From NCBI GenBank assembly GCA_022579005.1, contig MU401609.1, forward strand, positions 1 through 64,000: a stretch of 64,000 nt of DNA. Direction: 5' to 3'. Positions within the stretch are counted from its first letter, which is position 1. Every line of letters starts with the position of its first letter. This document shows positions 1 to 10,888 of this stretch, piece after piece. A program made the translations under genes and the position numbers. Origin of the DNA: Poronia punctata (taxonomy: Eukaryota > Ascomycota > Sordariomycetes > Xylariales > Xylariaceae). The notes under the pieces are model-generated. The model ran no database searches and was not told the origin of the DNA. It worked only from the letters and a program-made list of their open reading frames with translations.

Positions 1-1080
1 ATAAAAATTATTTAAAACTGCAAGCAAAGCTTAATTTAGCTATTATAAGCTATATATATTAAAAAAATATATAAGTTAAGTAACTTTTTAAGCAAGATGC
101 TATTAACTTTTATAAAATTTATTAAGCTTTTTTTATATAAAAAAACTGCTACTTATTAAAAAGTTTATTACTATTAATATAAAGTTAAATTAATTATATA
201 TATTATAATTATTACTAAACTAAATATTGCTTTTATTACGTTATAGCTTTTATAATTTAATAATAACTTTTTTTTTGCTTATTACGCTGCTGCTAACTAA
301 GTATTAAACTATTTTTAAGCAAATTAACGCTTTACTTTATAGTTTAAAAACAAAAATAAGCTTAAAGTAGCTAATAATTTATTATTTGCTAACAATACTA
401 TTAATTAAAAAAGCTTATAAGTATATATAATGTTTTTTTTTAGTAAACTTATTAGTTAAAAAGTAAATAAATAAAATATTGTTACTACTTTTATAATTAA
501 AGCTAAGCTTTTTATATTAGCTTAGGCTGCAAAAAAAGCTATGTTTATTAGTTAGCTTATTAATAAGCTTAGCGTTAATTTAAAATAAAAGCATATTATT
601 ATTTAATATAATAACTAATAAACTATTAGTTTAGTAAATAAAAATATTGCAATATTTAAAATAAAATTATAGCATGTTAATATATATAATTACTAGTTAT
701 ATTAAAAAGTAATTAATAAAATGCTTTAAGTAGTTTATATACTAATAAATTTAATAATAGCAAATAGTTTTATAAAGTTTTTAGTATAAAATAAGTAAGC
801 AAGCTTTTTATAATAAATTAATTTAGTTAACGTTAAAGCTATTTAAACTAAAATTAACTAGCTTATTACTATAAAAGTATAAAAAAACTAAAAAAATAAA
901 TTAAAACAATTTAAAATACTATAATTATTACTATAAAAGCTATAATATTATAAAATAAAAGTATTATTTATAGCTATAAAATAAACTAATATATTAGCTT
1001 ATTTTAAAAAAGTATGTTAAATTTAACAAGTTATAAAATAATAAAAATTAATATAATGCTTATATAGTAAAAGTTATATA
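1..1080. repeat. AT-rich RIP-type block, left edge
   Basis: This stretch is almost entirely A and T and has no meaningful ORF on either strand. The remaining G and C occur nearly only inside AGCT/AAGCTT-like words, ACT/AGT and a few ACG or GCA. By eye I find a single GA dinucleotide (about 96) and a single GG (in the line starting 481). This is the signature of exhaustive C-to-T mutation of repeated DNA (RIP) in filamentous ascomycetes. The original element cannot be recognised. The block continues beyond the window edge. Confidence 0.85.
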
Positions 1081-1854
1081 GCTATAGTAAAGACTACTAA
1101 AAAGAAAAAGGTTCTCTTATAAAAAGTCCTTTTTTACTTATTTAATATGTGCAAATTTTGTAAAGAGAAAAAGTTTTACCTCTTTATGCGTATATTAATT
1201 AATATATATAATTTAGCTATTTATGCTAGTTCTAACACAACCTTCTCTCCTTTTTAATTTTTCTTCTTAAAAAGGACCTATAACCTTCCTATTTTAGGAC
1301 TATTACAGGCTTTATTTTTGAAGTTGTTAATGTGCTAGGGGGTTAGTTCCGACTATAAATGCTTAGTTGTTAAATATATAGCAGGCTTAATGCGTTTAAA
1401 TACTTTAACGCCCGGCAATATAACAATGTATACTAGGTAGTTAGCATTAAAATATTGTAATATAAAGGACCTAAGATTGTCAGCGGCAATATTAAGCACG
1501 TACAAAATTAAAAACAGCGTAAAATAAAACTAACGCAACGCTTATATGCTTACGCTGTTAACAATATATTACTAGATTTTCTTTACTAAAGTTTTGCTAA
1601 TAGTTATAAGGTAATAAGTAGTAATAAGTATAATTTACTTATAGCTATGTTTTAAAAAAAAGTAAATAGGCTATATCCTTATAAAAGTTATGCCTAGGCT
1701 TAATAAACCCCTGCGCTAATAATAAAGCTAATATCTATACTAAGGCCTAAAAGCGTTAGCAGTGTTGCTTACTACGTTACATACCCTTAAAGAGGTCAGG
1801 TTGTTGCATAAATATGCATTATGTACAATAGCCCCTTTAACGTTAAACACTATT
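1081..1854. other. degraded transitional sequence, no gene
   Basis: This zone lies between the exhaustively mutated block and normal sequence. It is still AT-rich, but GA, TC, GG and CC dinucleotides return (for example around 1090-1270 and 1330-1350). No ORF is usable. It could be a partly mutated transposon remnant, but I recognise no domain or terminal repeat. Confidence 0.5.
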
Positions 1855-1900
1855 AATCAATCAATCAATTAATCAATTAATCAATCAATCAATCAATCAA
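1855..1900. repeat. TCAA/TTAA tetranucleotide microsatellite
   Basis: Tandem TCAA units, with TTAA variants, run for about 46 bp. The array sits where the AT-rich zone gives way to ordinary sequence upstream of the first gene. Confidence 0.9.
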
Positions 1901-2069
1901 GTGTCGGTACGTTTACTCATACAAGGGGATCCTCCCTCGTGGGTCTATTAAGGTGCTGTCATTTTTAACGACGGCCTTCCAAAGTACAGGTGGGTAGCTT
2001 GCCTGAAAGGAGAAAACCCAAGTCTCTCAAAACTACACTGTTGAAGGTGCCCGATGCATACCTTTGTAG

Positions 2070-2087
2070 GTATTATTATTATTATTA
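2070..2087. repeat. ATT trinucleotide repeat in upstream region
   Basis: Six ATT units lie about 90 bp upstream of the lipid phosphatase start codon at 2175, in its probable promoter or 5' leader. Confidence 0.8.
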
Positions 2088-2174
2088 GTTCTTCGTCTAT
2101 CTAATAAGTATTCTTATTTTCCTTTTGTCTTCGTTGTCTTTTTCGACTGCGGTCCGGTCGTGTTAGCTCAAGAT

Positions 2175-3744
2175 ATGTTGGGCGCCTCCCGCCATACTCC
2201 TACTACTACTACTGATGCCACTACTTCTACCTCGACTCCCTTGAATACCATTTTCAAGTCGCAGTTCCGCACATATGACAAGATGCCGGACCTAGACTCG
2301 TTACGACCGGGCGGTAAAGAGAAGAAAATGAGCGCCATTGTCATCCTGTCGTATGCTTTCGACTGGTTAATAATGGTAGTCGTTGGTCTCATCGGCTACT
2401 TCCTTGGCCATGTAACTCCGAATAAAAGACACTTTAGCTTATTAGATAATAACATCTCGTAAGTTTTGCCGTTTGACGATTCGCTTCCTTAACTTTACGC
2501 TGCTTTCACGATGGAGATTACTTCTCATAACATAATAGCCCGTCAACTAACAGTCCGTCTTGTCTAGCTTCCCGGTAACCGAACACGAGACAGTCAACTC
2601 GGCACTTCTATTGATATGCAACGCCGTCATTCCCATCGTCGTCATCCTCGTCGTCGCACTGATCTTCGTCCCCGGCCGGACCGTCCCCCAAGGCACGCCT
2701 GCTTCGTTAGTTTGGAAGCGCAAGCTATGGGAACTGCATATCGGATGGTTAGGGCTGGCCCTTTCGCTGATATCCGCTTGGATCATCACCCAAGGGATGA
2801 AGAATTTATTTGGCAAACCCCGCCCTGATATGCTTTCCCGATGCATGCCCGACGTGGACAACGTGGCCGAGTACATCGTAGGATTCAACGCCAATCTGAC
2901 CGCCTCGTACACCGGCCAACTGGTCGAGGCGAGTATCTGCAAGAACCCCGACAAAGCCTTCCTCGACGATGGCTTCCGCAGTTACCCTTCGGGCCACTCG
3001 AGCTCTGCCGCCGCTGGCCTGATATATCTCTCTTTCTTCCTCGCTAGCAAATTCGCCATCACCCTGCCATTTGTGCCGCAAGAGACGAGTGCCAGAAACT
3101 CTGGTGCCGTGACCGCCTTCCCCTCACGTCTGCACCCCAATCGGGCTGCCGGGATTGCCGCCGGCTTATCGTCCAGCACGGCCTACGAATCCATGCGTTC
3201 GGCGTCCGGTGGCGAAGACGACGCTTTCGATCCGGTCGCCGCGAAGCAGGTTGGTCGCCATAACACGACGGTAGCCGCCGTACGACGACAGGCGGCCGCA
3301 CCCCCGGTGTATCTGCTCCTCCTGGCCATCCTGCCATTCTTCCTAGCCGTATTCATCGCGAGCTCCCGATGGTTCGATTTCCGACATCACGGATTCGACA
3401 TCCTCTTCGGCTTCATCATCGGCACCATCACGGCCTTCTTCGCCTTCCGGTACTACCACATGCCGATCCGCGCCGGGGCCGGCTGGGCATGGGGGCCCCG
3501 CAGTCGCGATAAGGCTTTCTGGGCCGGCCTGGGCTCGTGGAGCTATGCCTCGGATAAGCAGCACTGGATCCGCGGCGACGAAGACGAGACCCAGGGCCTA
3601 CGCACGACGGGGTCCGAGGAGATCGAGCTCGGACGTATGCGGCATAGGGGCTTGTCACCGTCTGTGAAGCCGGACAACATACGTACGGCTCATCACGAGC
3701 GCCCGGACAGCTCGGGGACGACGGCCCGTGAGCCATTAGAATAA
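2175..3744 (+). CDS. DPP1: PAP2-family lipid phosphatase (diacylglycerol pyrophosphate/phosphatidate phosphatase type)
   Basis: Integral membrane phosphatase predicted to dephosphorylate diacylglycerol pyrophosphate, phosphatidate or similar lipids. Exons are 2175-2458 and 2568-3744 (intron 109 bp, GTAAGT...TAG), giving 486 aa. I chose ATG 2175 because the open frame upstream of it has only a GTG. The three PAP2 motifs are present: KNLFGKPRP (K173-x6-R180-P181), PSGH at 235-238 with the general-acid histidine, and S361-R362-x5-H368. Hydrophobic helices occur at about 52-80, 107-128, 152-170, 240-262, 342-360 and 372-388. The phrase HVTPNKRHFSL followed by TEHETV is typical of fungal DPP1-like proteins. 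About 75 residues of low-complexity sequence (266-340) sit between motifs 2 and 3. The C-terminus is hydrophilic. The family call is firm; the exact substrate is not. Confidence 0.9.
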
Positions 3745-4767
3745 CGAAGCAGATCTAAATATTTCGGTTAGGAGGCAAAATACAATCTCGCGTGTTTAAT
3801 GTTGTTTTTTGTTTTTTTAGACCTCCTTCTAACAAGGTACGGCTTACTTATTTCGCCACATCGAATCACATGTCCTGATTATATTGCCATTTTGCATCGA
3901 TATGCCAATTTGCTTGGTGACGAGTGGCCTACGTCAACCACCACTCACTAAATTGAAGCTTATATAGCCAACATGGAAGAACATGGATGCAATCTAGAGT
4001 ATCTGGTTCGCAGGGGGGGGACGAACCCGGAACCGAGTATAGATATATCGGCGTTTGGGCTGGGAGGTAAATGTATTATATCGTAACGACAAACGCGGAC
4101 AGTGGGTATCGCGTTTAGATATTTGATCGATTAGTTACCATGGTAGACGCCCCATATAGATGGAAGAAATGGGCTTCGTTGTCACATATATGGACCTCGA
4201 ATGATAATACTTTAGTACAAGACGTACCGAGTAGGTAATAAAGAGAAATAGAGAGTAATTACCTTACTCCTGTAGTCTTGGAGTAAATTTCCACGAACTG
4301 CCTTATACGGTGGCATTCTCTTACCACAGAGGTTATGCCGATTTTGATATTAAACACCCAGTCACCAGTCCAGTCACAAGTTGAACACACGGAGAAGACA
4401 GAGACGAAGAGACGCTCAGAATCTAGTTCCTAATTTATTTTCTCCCACCAACACTAATTTCACCTTAACACACTGGAGTTGGAAACAACAAAAACGTAAG
4501 ACAGTAAAGCACATGGGAACCTCGCCCAAACGCCGAAGAAAACACAACCGTGGAGTCCTTTCTGGAAAACGCCTGTCCCCTGCGCAAACAAGAAAGCGCT
4601 TCTGGTGTCGTATGTTTGTATGTATATGTATTGTAAGGATCACGGGGGGGTGTTCTTTTGGTCCAGTTTTATCTCGGACTAACAAATCATGTCAAACCGT
4701 CAGGGGGAACGTTCTTGGGAATAAGTCGGCTTCACCAAGTTTCTAGACGGCGTGGACGTACAGTTTT
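3745..4767. other. convergent intergenic region, no gene
   Basis: 3' regions of the lipid phosphatase (+) and CK2 beta (-). A G8 run at 4013-4020 sits between GGTTCG (4005-4010) and CGAACC (4022-4027), forming a 6-bp stem. Short ORFs at 4381-4746 lack coding features and start at non-ATG codons. Nothing else is recognised. Confidence 0.7.
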
Positions 4768-5779
4768 TTAGCCGACAACGTGCATAGCATCGCCTTGATC
4801 AGCGCCGTCACCAACTTCCCCGTCTTCATCATCGTCCTCGAGGTCATCGTCATCAGGGTCCTCCTTGAAGCCGCTGTCGACTTCGAGCTTGCGCAAGCGC
4901 CGCAGCATGTCGGCGCGCTGGCTGTTTTGCCAACGGATGAGGGTGGCGGCGGCATGCACCTTGAAGCCGAAAACTCGGGGGATATACCGCTCTGCGCTCT
5001 TGGGCGGCACCAGGGCCGGATACACCTGGAACATGATGTTGTGGAACGAGGTACCGAAGTAGGCCCCGTCGATAGCCGCATGCCGCGATGACTTTGGATT
5101 GTATATGTCCTCGCAGCGGACGCAGTATAGCTTAACAGGCTTCTGGTGCGGGGCGTCGGTCTGTCCCATGGGAAGCAACGGGTGAGAGCGGCAGAAGACG
5201 CGCGGGCATTTCCCGAAATCGGCTTTCCTGTATTTATCGAGCTGCAAGGCGGGACCATTGGTCAGCTTTTCCAGAATCGTCACATGATATGGCCGGGACG
5301 GGGTTCCCCAACGTAGGTATAGAAGAACATCAAAGGGTCGGCCCGTTGTGTGATTATTCTTACCATCTTACTTAGTCCTCGCGTTGTGACAATGTAACGC
5401 GCGTGTATGAGTCCGTATAGGTGGCGAGCGGATTTCTCTATCGTCTCCCTCATGTCATCGTCGCAGTCGAGGTCGAAAACATCGGTGATTAGGTCCAGGG
5501 CATATTGGTAGTACTGGACTTCCGTGCTCAGCCCCGTCAAGTTGAAGCGGTCGGTAAGATAGTCTTCGTCGATCTCGCAAAAGTACTCGTTGCCTCGAGA
5601 GGAAATAAACTATAGAGGAAACAGAAGAACGATTAATAAGGGGCTGCGACGTTCCTTCAACTTCAACAAAAACAACCCGATCTCCCGTCCGGTCCACAAT
5701 ACGGTTTGTTAGAACTTACCCAATCCCTCCAATAGCTGGTATAGTCGCTATCCGACTCCGAAGCGAAGTCCTCCATCAT
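4768..5779 (-). CDS. CKB1: casein kinase 2 regulatory (beta) subunit
   Basis: Regulatory subunit of the CK2 holoenzyme. It dimerises through a zinc ribbon and docks substrates for the catalytic alpha subunit. Exons on the minus strand are 5779-5720, 5609-5364 and 5241-4768, giving 259 aa; all junctions are GT-AG and phase 0. The N-terminus has an acidic Ser-rich segment (ESDSDYTS), the usual autophosphorylation region. Next come RGNEYFCEIDEDY and the acidic loop, and then the zinc ribbon with C114, C119, C142 and C145, whose spacing is identical to the family. YNPKSSRH and DGAYFGTSF follow. The C-terminus is a long Asp/Glu tail. Start 5779 is the first of two tandem ATGs. The family is certain. 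Fungi usually carry two beta paralogues, so the CKB1 rather than CKB2 assignment is uncertain. Confidence 0.93.
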
Positions 5780-6788
5780 GTTGGACCTAGATTCGGGCAG
5801 ATATGTCCTGTAGAGGTTGCAATGCGCTCGCTCTTGGCCCAGACTCTTTGCTTCGGCGCCAGAGTGAAGGTTATGCTGAGATACCTTACGGGGATGGACC
5901 TAGGTATCCAATGTCTGGTATGGTGGAATTGTTTTTTTTTTTCAATACCTTGTTATTTCGACCCCTGCCCAGTCGGCGAAAAGACACAATGTGTTCGACA
6001 AGCCTGGTTGCGACTTATTAGGTCGGGACCTGAGCTGGTCAGGTTTACTGGAGGGGTCCGACGGCTTGGGATCGTTCGTGTAGGTTGCGAGTGGTCTGTA
6101 AATATTTGGTGGGGGTTACCCATTTGCCCACCTACGTGTACCCACCCCAAGTCCTAGAGCAGAAAGTGTGCATCGTTCCTACCCCCTGCCTCTGCCCCTG
6201 CTCCTGCTATTCATTCAGAGCATCCAACCTCCAATCGTCACCTTAGTCCTACTCACATGCCCTTTATCTCCATACATATATGGTGTTCCTAGGGTACCTA
6301 GGTAGATATGTAGCTGAGTGGATGAGTGAAGGTCTTACATACCTAGGTAACCTGCATTTACTCATGGGCACATTCTAGTTACTAAGTACCTACCATACAA
6401 CCGTTATTAAGTATTTATTCACCATTTGGTAGATTGATAACTGCAGTTGCAAAGCTATATAAGATTCATCATAAAGCAGATATAGTGCAGACAAAGGTAT
6501 AATGCAAAAGTAAGGTGAGATAAGGCATACAAAAAGAGCAGCCTTTTAACAGTAATACAATAAATATCAAAAGTGAACAAGAACAGTTAGCTATGGAGCA
6601 GTAGTGTTTGAGACCATGACTATAAGATATATATGTAGGTGTTGTATCATGATTTACAATGTGTACTGACATTACTATGTCACCAGCTTCACCTCTCGCC
6701 GTCTTTCTAGCCTTCAAAATAATAAGCACCGTGATCTTTCCCATCACTGATTAGTATACAAAGTATAACTGATGCACCGAGTTGTGCC
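5780..6788. other. intergenic: CK2 beta promoter side and RIC1 3' side
   Basis: No gene is seen. The part next to 5779 should hold the CK2 beta promoter, and the part next to 6789 the RIC1 3' UTR. Between 6250 and 6420 there are several copies of the TACCTAGGTA-type motif that is dispersed through this window. Confidence 0.6.
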
Positions 6789-9700
6789 TCACGTCGGACT
6801 CGATGACCCAAAGCTGCTTGCACCACTCGTGGACGACCCCACGTCCGAACTAGTGTCTGAGTTTTGCCGTCGTAGTCTTGAATGTCCGTTACTCCTGAAC
6901 GAAGGCACTTCAAGTTTCCCAACCATTTCTGGATTGTCGGCCTCCTTCCTTACCTGAAGATCAACCATCCCCATCGCCTCCCGTAACGTCCCTCCACTTT
7001 CATCCATCGCTGCTAGAAACCGCGCCAACTCTTTACACAGCTCCCAGTCTTCTTCCTTGATAGCGCGTGATAATAGCCGAACCGACTGCTCAGATGCCGT
7101 CTCCAGCTCTTCGAATGTGTGTAGTATTAGCAAATAACCTCCCGCAGTCTTCAGGGAGCCCCTTTGGAGCGATTCTTCAAATAGCTCTTGCGGAGGGGGC
7201 AAGTATGCAAACAGAGTCCTCCATGATCTGACCTCGGTCTTTCGTGTGCATTGTACAACGATATCAAGGTACTGTCTGAAGGAAGAAAGCAAAGTGAGGA
7301 CTCTTGGAAGGAGCGCTGCCTCGGGGGGCGGTGCCAGGTCCACTTCTTCATCCAACACTTGGTGGAGTAGGACCTCGAGCCCATGAGCAAAGTATTCGAG
7401 GTCCTGGTACTGACGAGCAATAGCAAGCGCCGCAGCTGCGTCGTTGAGACCAAGATAATACCGGAGGATGTCTGGCAGAAACAAATGAGTCTGCAGCAAT
7501 AGTTAGCGTGAGACGGTTTGCCTAGGGGCTACGAGAACACTTACCCTGATGGAAAAGCGAAAGAACGAGTAGCTAATATCTCGACGTTGGACGAGATCCG
7601 GCTCAACACCTAGCACAATGCCTTTGCCAAGTAGGATCGACAGAGGGTAGAAATCGAGGGAAATCGAAACAGTTGGCGGCAATTCCTTGCTCGAGTCGTT
7701 TGAAGCCGCATGTAATACTTCGTCCACATCCGGCCAGAGCTTCAAAGCGTGGCCTTCGAAGATCCAAAGAGAGTTTCGTAGACTGCCTTGGTCAGCGTCC
7801 CATGAGAAGTGGGTCCCGTCCTCGTCCGGCAAGGAGAGGGAAGGCTGGTCTCTCATGCTGCTGTAAAACTCGACACTATGGGAAATAACACGCATGTCAT
7901 ATTTCAATTGCCCACCCTGGTTGAGCGAAGGTTGGAGGAGTACCAGCTTGCCGTCGACGAGGAAGAGTACGGATGCGTACGCAACGTCCTGGGAAGGGTC
8001 CCCTTCCATCATCTGCTTTTCCGGCAAGATCCAGCTGAGTCCTCTCACTCGAGCTGGAGACCGTACTATGCCGTTGAAAGCAATCTGCCCCACCTGGATG
8101 GGTTGTATGACGCCCGACACGGGCGCAAATACAAAGTGGTACAGTACATTTTCATACGTGTAGACTAGGAGAGAATCCTCTCCAGAAGGTGTGATTAGGA
8201 CGATAGGCGCAGGCATCTGCTGCGTGAACATAGGCTTTGAGCTACCCAGATCGGCCTCACGTGAGTAAAGGCGAAGCTCGTATGACCTATTGGCTTCAAC
8301 TGCTGCCACCAGGATATGCTGGTACCAGCACATCCCACCCCGAACCTGAAATTCGTTCTCTATCGCGTCGCTGGCGAAGGTCTTCCATCGCCCGCTGTTG
8401 ACACTGTAGTGCGCTAGGCCACGCCTTCCAGCGACTGCGACGTACCTGCCGTCTGAGGATATCGCAGTACACTTGATAGGCCACTGGTTGAGCAGATAGC
8501 TTGAAGGGATTCTCACCGTGTGCCACAGAAAAGGCTCGCCGGAGATACTGGTAAGGTCGGGGAGATCGTATCCTCTATAGATCATAATGCTCGTAGAACT
8601 CTGTAGGACCGTTCGAAAGAGGTTTGGTGGGCTGTAGCACCCTGTAACGGCGCTCCGAGCCATTTCCAAGGACCAAATAGTCTCGTTCTCACGACCGATA
8701 AGCAATAGCTCGCAAGCGCCGCCGACCCAACAAGCACCCGTAACACCGGCCAACCAGCCTTCTCGGTTAGGGCCGGTGATGGACTGGTCCGCATTGAAAC
8801 TGCTACAGGCAGATTTGCCAAAGACACTCCAAGTGGCCCAGCCACCCTCATACCCGGCGAACAAACAATACCCATCAGGCGAATAATTCAGTGTGGTCAG
8901 CCGACCTGACCGGCTCGAGGATACTGTTGCTTTGTGAATATGTGAAGGGGGTATGGTCCCGGCGTAGTCCCGGGCTGAGTACACGCGAATGCTCCCGTCA
9001 ACGCACCCTACCGCGATTAAGGAGAAACGGGCGTTGACCACGGCCCGAATGGCATGGTCATGCGGGCCTTGGGGGCTATGAAAGCAATACCCCTTGAATA
9101 GCTTCTTCGAATCGGCCTCGGGCTGGTTTTGGCCGGGTGCTATGCGCTGCACAGCATAGGCCTTGCCGTCATTTGTAACCCATGTGGAGAGATTCATAGG
9201 ACGATCATGCGTCATCTCTTGTATCGTGGCTTTCTTCTCAAGCCATCCCATGCGACTGACAAGCTCTGCCTTCATCTGGCTATCGGTACCGTCTGCTGTC
9301 CATCGCAGGCATTGGATGGCAGCAGGCTTTCTCGTGGCCACAATCAACTCATCGTCGAGAGCGAGGGCGCATTCAATGCCTGCATCTACTTTGATGACTC
9401 TGCGAAACCTGACGCTAATGTCGCGGACACCAGCGCCCTCCCCTGGCCCAAGCAAGATTTGGTCCGGGGCGCTATTACCGGGACCACCAAAGTGGCTTTG
9501 CCGTCGCCGTTGAATATTGGCATGGTCTACAAAATGCGGTTTGTAGACTCGAGACTCTGTGTCTATTGCTAATGAGTAGGTGATTAGATACCCCAAGCTC
9601 GTCTGGACGACGAATATAGCCGAGTCTGGTCTGATGAGTAGGTCGATGCTGGAGCCGTATGCATTTATGGATGCTTCGGATCGGACGACAATAGCAAGAA

Positions 9701-10233
9701 CCACGGTCGGCTATTCAGAAAGTCAGTATTCTACCAATGTCAAAGACACCGACGACGATCAAGAACACGAAGAGGGCACAAACTTTAGTCTGCCAGATAG
9801 CCAACGTGGACGCGGTAATGACGGCGAATAGATGGCCGCTTCGGGACACCTTCAACGCAACAATTGGCTCCCCAGTTGGAAGGACAGAGCGGTCGGATCC
9901 ATTGAAAAAGACCTCCGAGTGTTCATGCTCAACTGAAGTCATGCCGGGAGTGGCGGGCGTCGGGAGCCCTGGGGTGACGGGTACCCCGGCATCGCGAGGG
10001 TCTGTTTCCGCCTCTGGTTCTGGTCCTGACCCTGACCCTAATCCTGATTCTCGGTCTTGCTCGATCGTTGTCTCTAGAGTAGAGAGGGATGCGTTATCGT
10101 CGGTCGTGTTCGCGCTTGTGTTCCTTTGTGTTCCTGGGAAGAGACCATCGTGGGAGACGACAAGGTTGGCATTGCTCGTGTTAGGAGATGTGGTAGTCGC
10201 ATATATTCTCGGTGTCCCAATGGGCCAGTACAT
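6789..10233 (-). CDS. RIC1: RIC1, subunit of the Rab6/Ypt6 guanine nucleotide exchange complex
   Basis: Large subunit of the RIC1-RGP1 exchange factor that activates Ypt6/Rab6 at the Golgi for endosome-to-Golgi retrograde traffic. Minus-strand exons are 10233-9784, 9710-7545 and 7490-6789, giving 1105 aa. Introns are 73 bp (donor GTTTGT) and 54 bp (donor GTAAGT), both phase 0. The N-terminal half carries WD-like beta-propeller repeats (for example IVALKVSRSGHLFAV and FSLIAVGCVDGSIRVYS). The C-terminal RIC1 domain is clear around DLVQRRDISYSFFRF, LFLPDILRYYLG and the run LEYFAHGLEVLLHQVLDEEV. A low-complexity Gly/Ser/Pro stretch lies near residues 45-95 and a Ser-rich tail ends the protein. 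ATG 10233 was chosen because the preceding codon in the open frame is GTG. The gene is divergent from TEX1. Confidence 0.9.
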
Positions 10234-10888
10234 CACTACCCTTCAGGCCCCTGGGAGCCTGCATTCGAGGTTCTTCGGCAAGATCTGGCTCATGAGAAGG
10301 CGAGAATCCAACCGCTTACTGCTAGCTCATGGCCGTAATGTGATATAGAGCAGCGAGTTTGCAAATGATGTGTCGAGTCAACGAAAGGTCGGATAATGGA
10401 TCGCTGGTGTGACCCAGTTCGTTCCGAAGTGTCTATTCGGTCAACGGCATCTACCTACTGTGTACGAGTACGAGTATGACAGTACCCCTAAGCTACAGGG
10501 TAACAGCGGCTAACAGTCACCCACTGTGCACGCTGAATGGACAAGCTCCTACGTAGTAGTACCCATACTTCAACTCCCAAGGTAATATCCCCCTTGACCT
10601 AGGTTAGGCTAGTCTGCGTCCCCAACAACGTACATGACACAGGCCACGACAGGTACTTACATACCTACTCACCCCCGTGCCTACATAAATCAAGTATATG
10701 TACATTGAGGTAGCTTCCCTACGATAGATCAATAGTAGGTACATGCTATTGAATACATCGACACAGATATACGAGTAGGTTGAAGTGCTCGCTTTGCTCA
10801 GACATCGTATTCAGCGTCAGTCCTAAATACAGTAATATACAACATCAGGCAACATTTCATATACATTGAGTCAAGTGCTTCTATCAAT
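10234..10888. promoter_or_regulatory. shared divergent promoter region of RIC1 and TEX1
   Basis: 655 bp separate two start codons facing outward, so the promoters must overlap or adjoin. The sequence contains tandem GTACGAGTACGAGTA (10462-10476) and several GTAGGTA/TACCTAC copies. I see no unambiguous TATA box. Shared regulation is an inference from geometry only. Confidence 0.5.

Noticed and set aside
4005..4027. possible tRNA T-arm (GGGTTCGTCC on the minus strand)
   Set aside because: No A box, no matching acceptor stem and no cloverleaf can be drawn; treated as a small inverted repeat.
9737..10348. 203-codon plus-strand ORF
   Set aside because: Antisense shadow of the Gly/Ser/Pro-rich first exon of RIC1.
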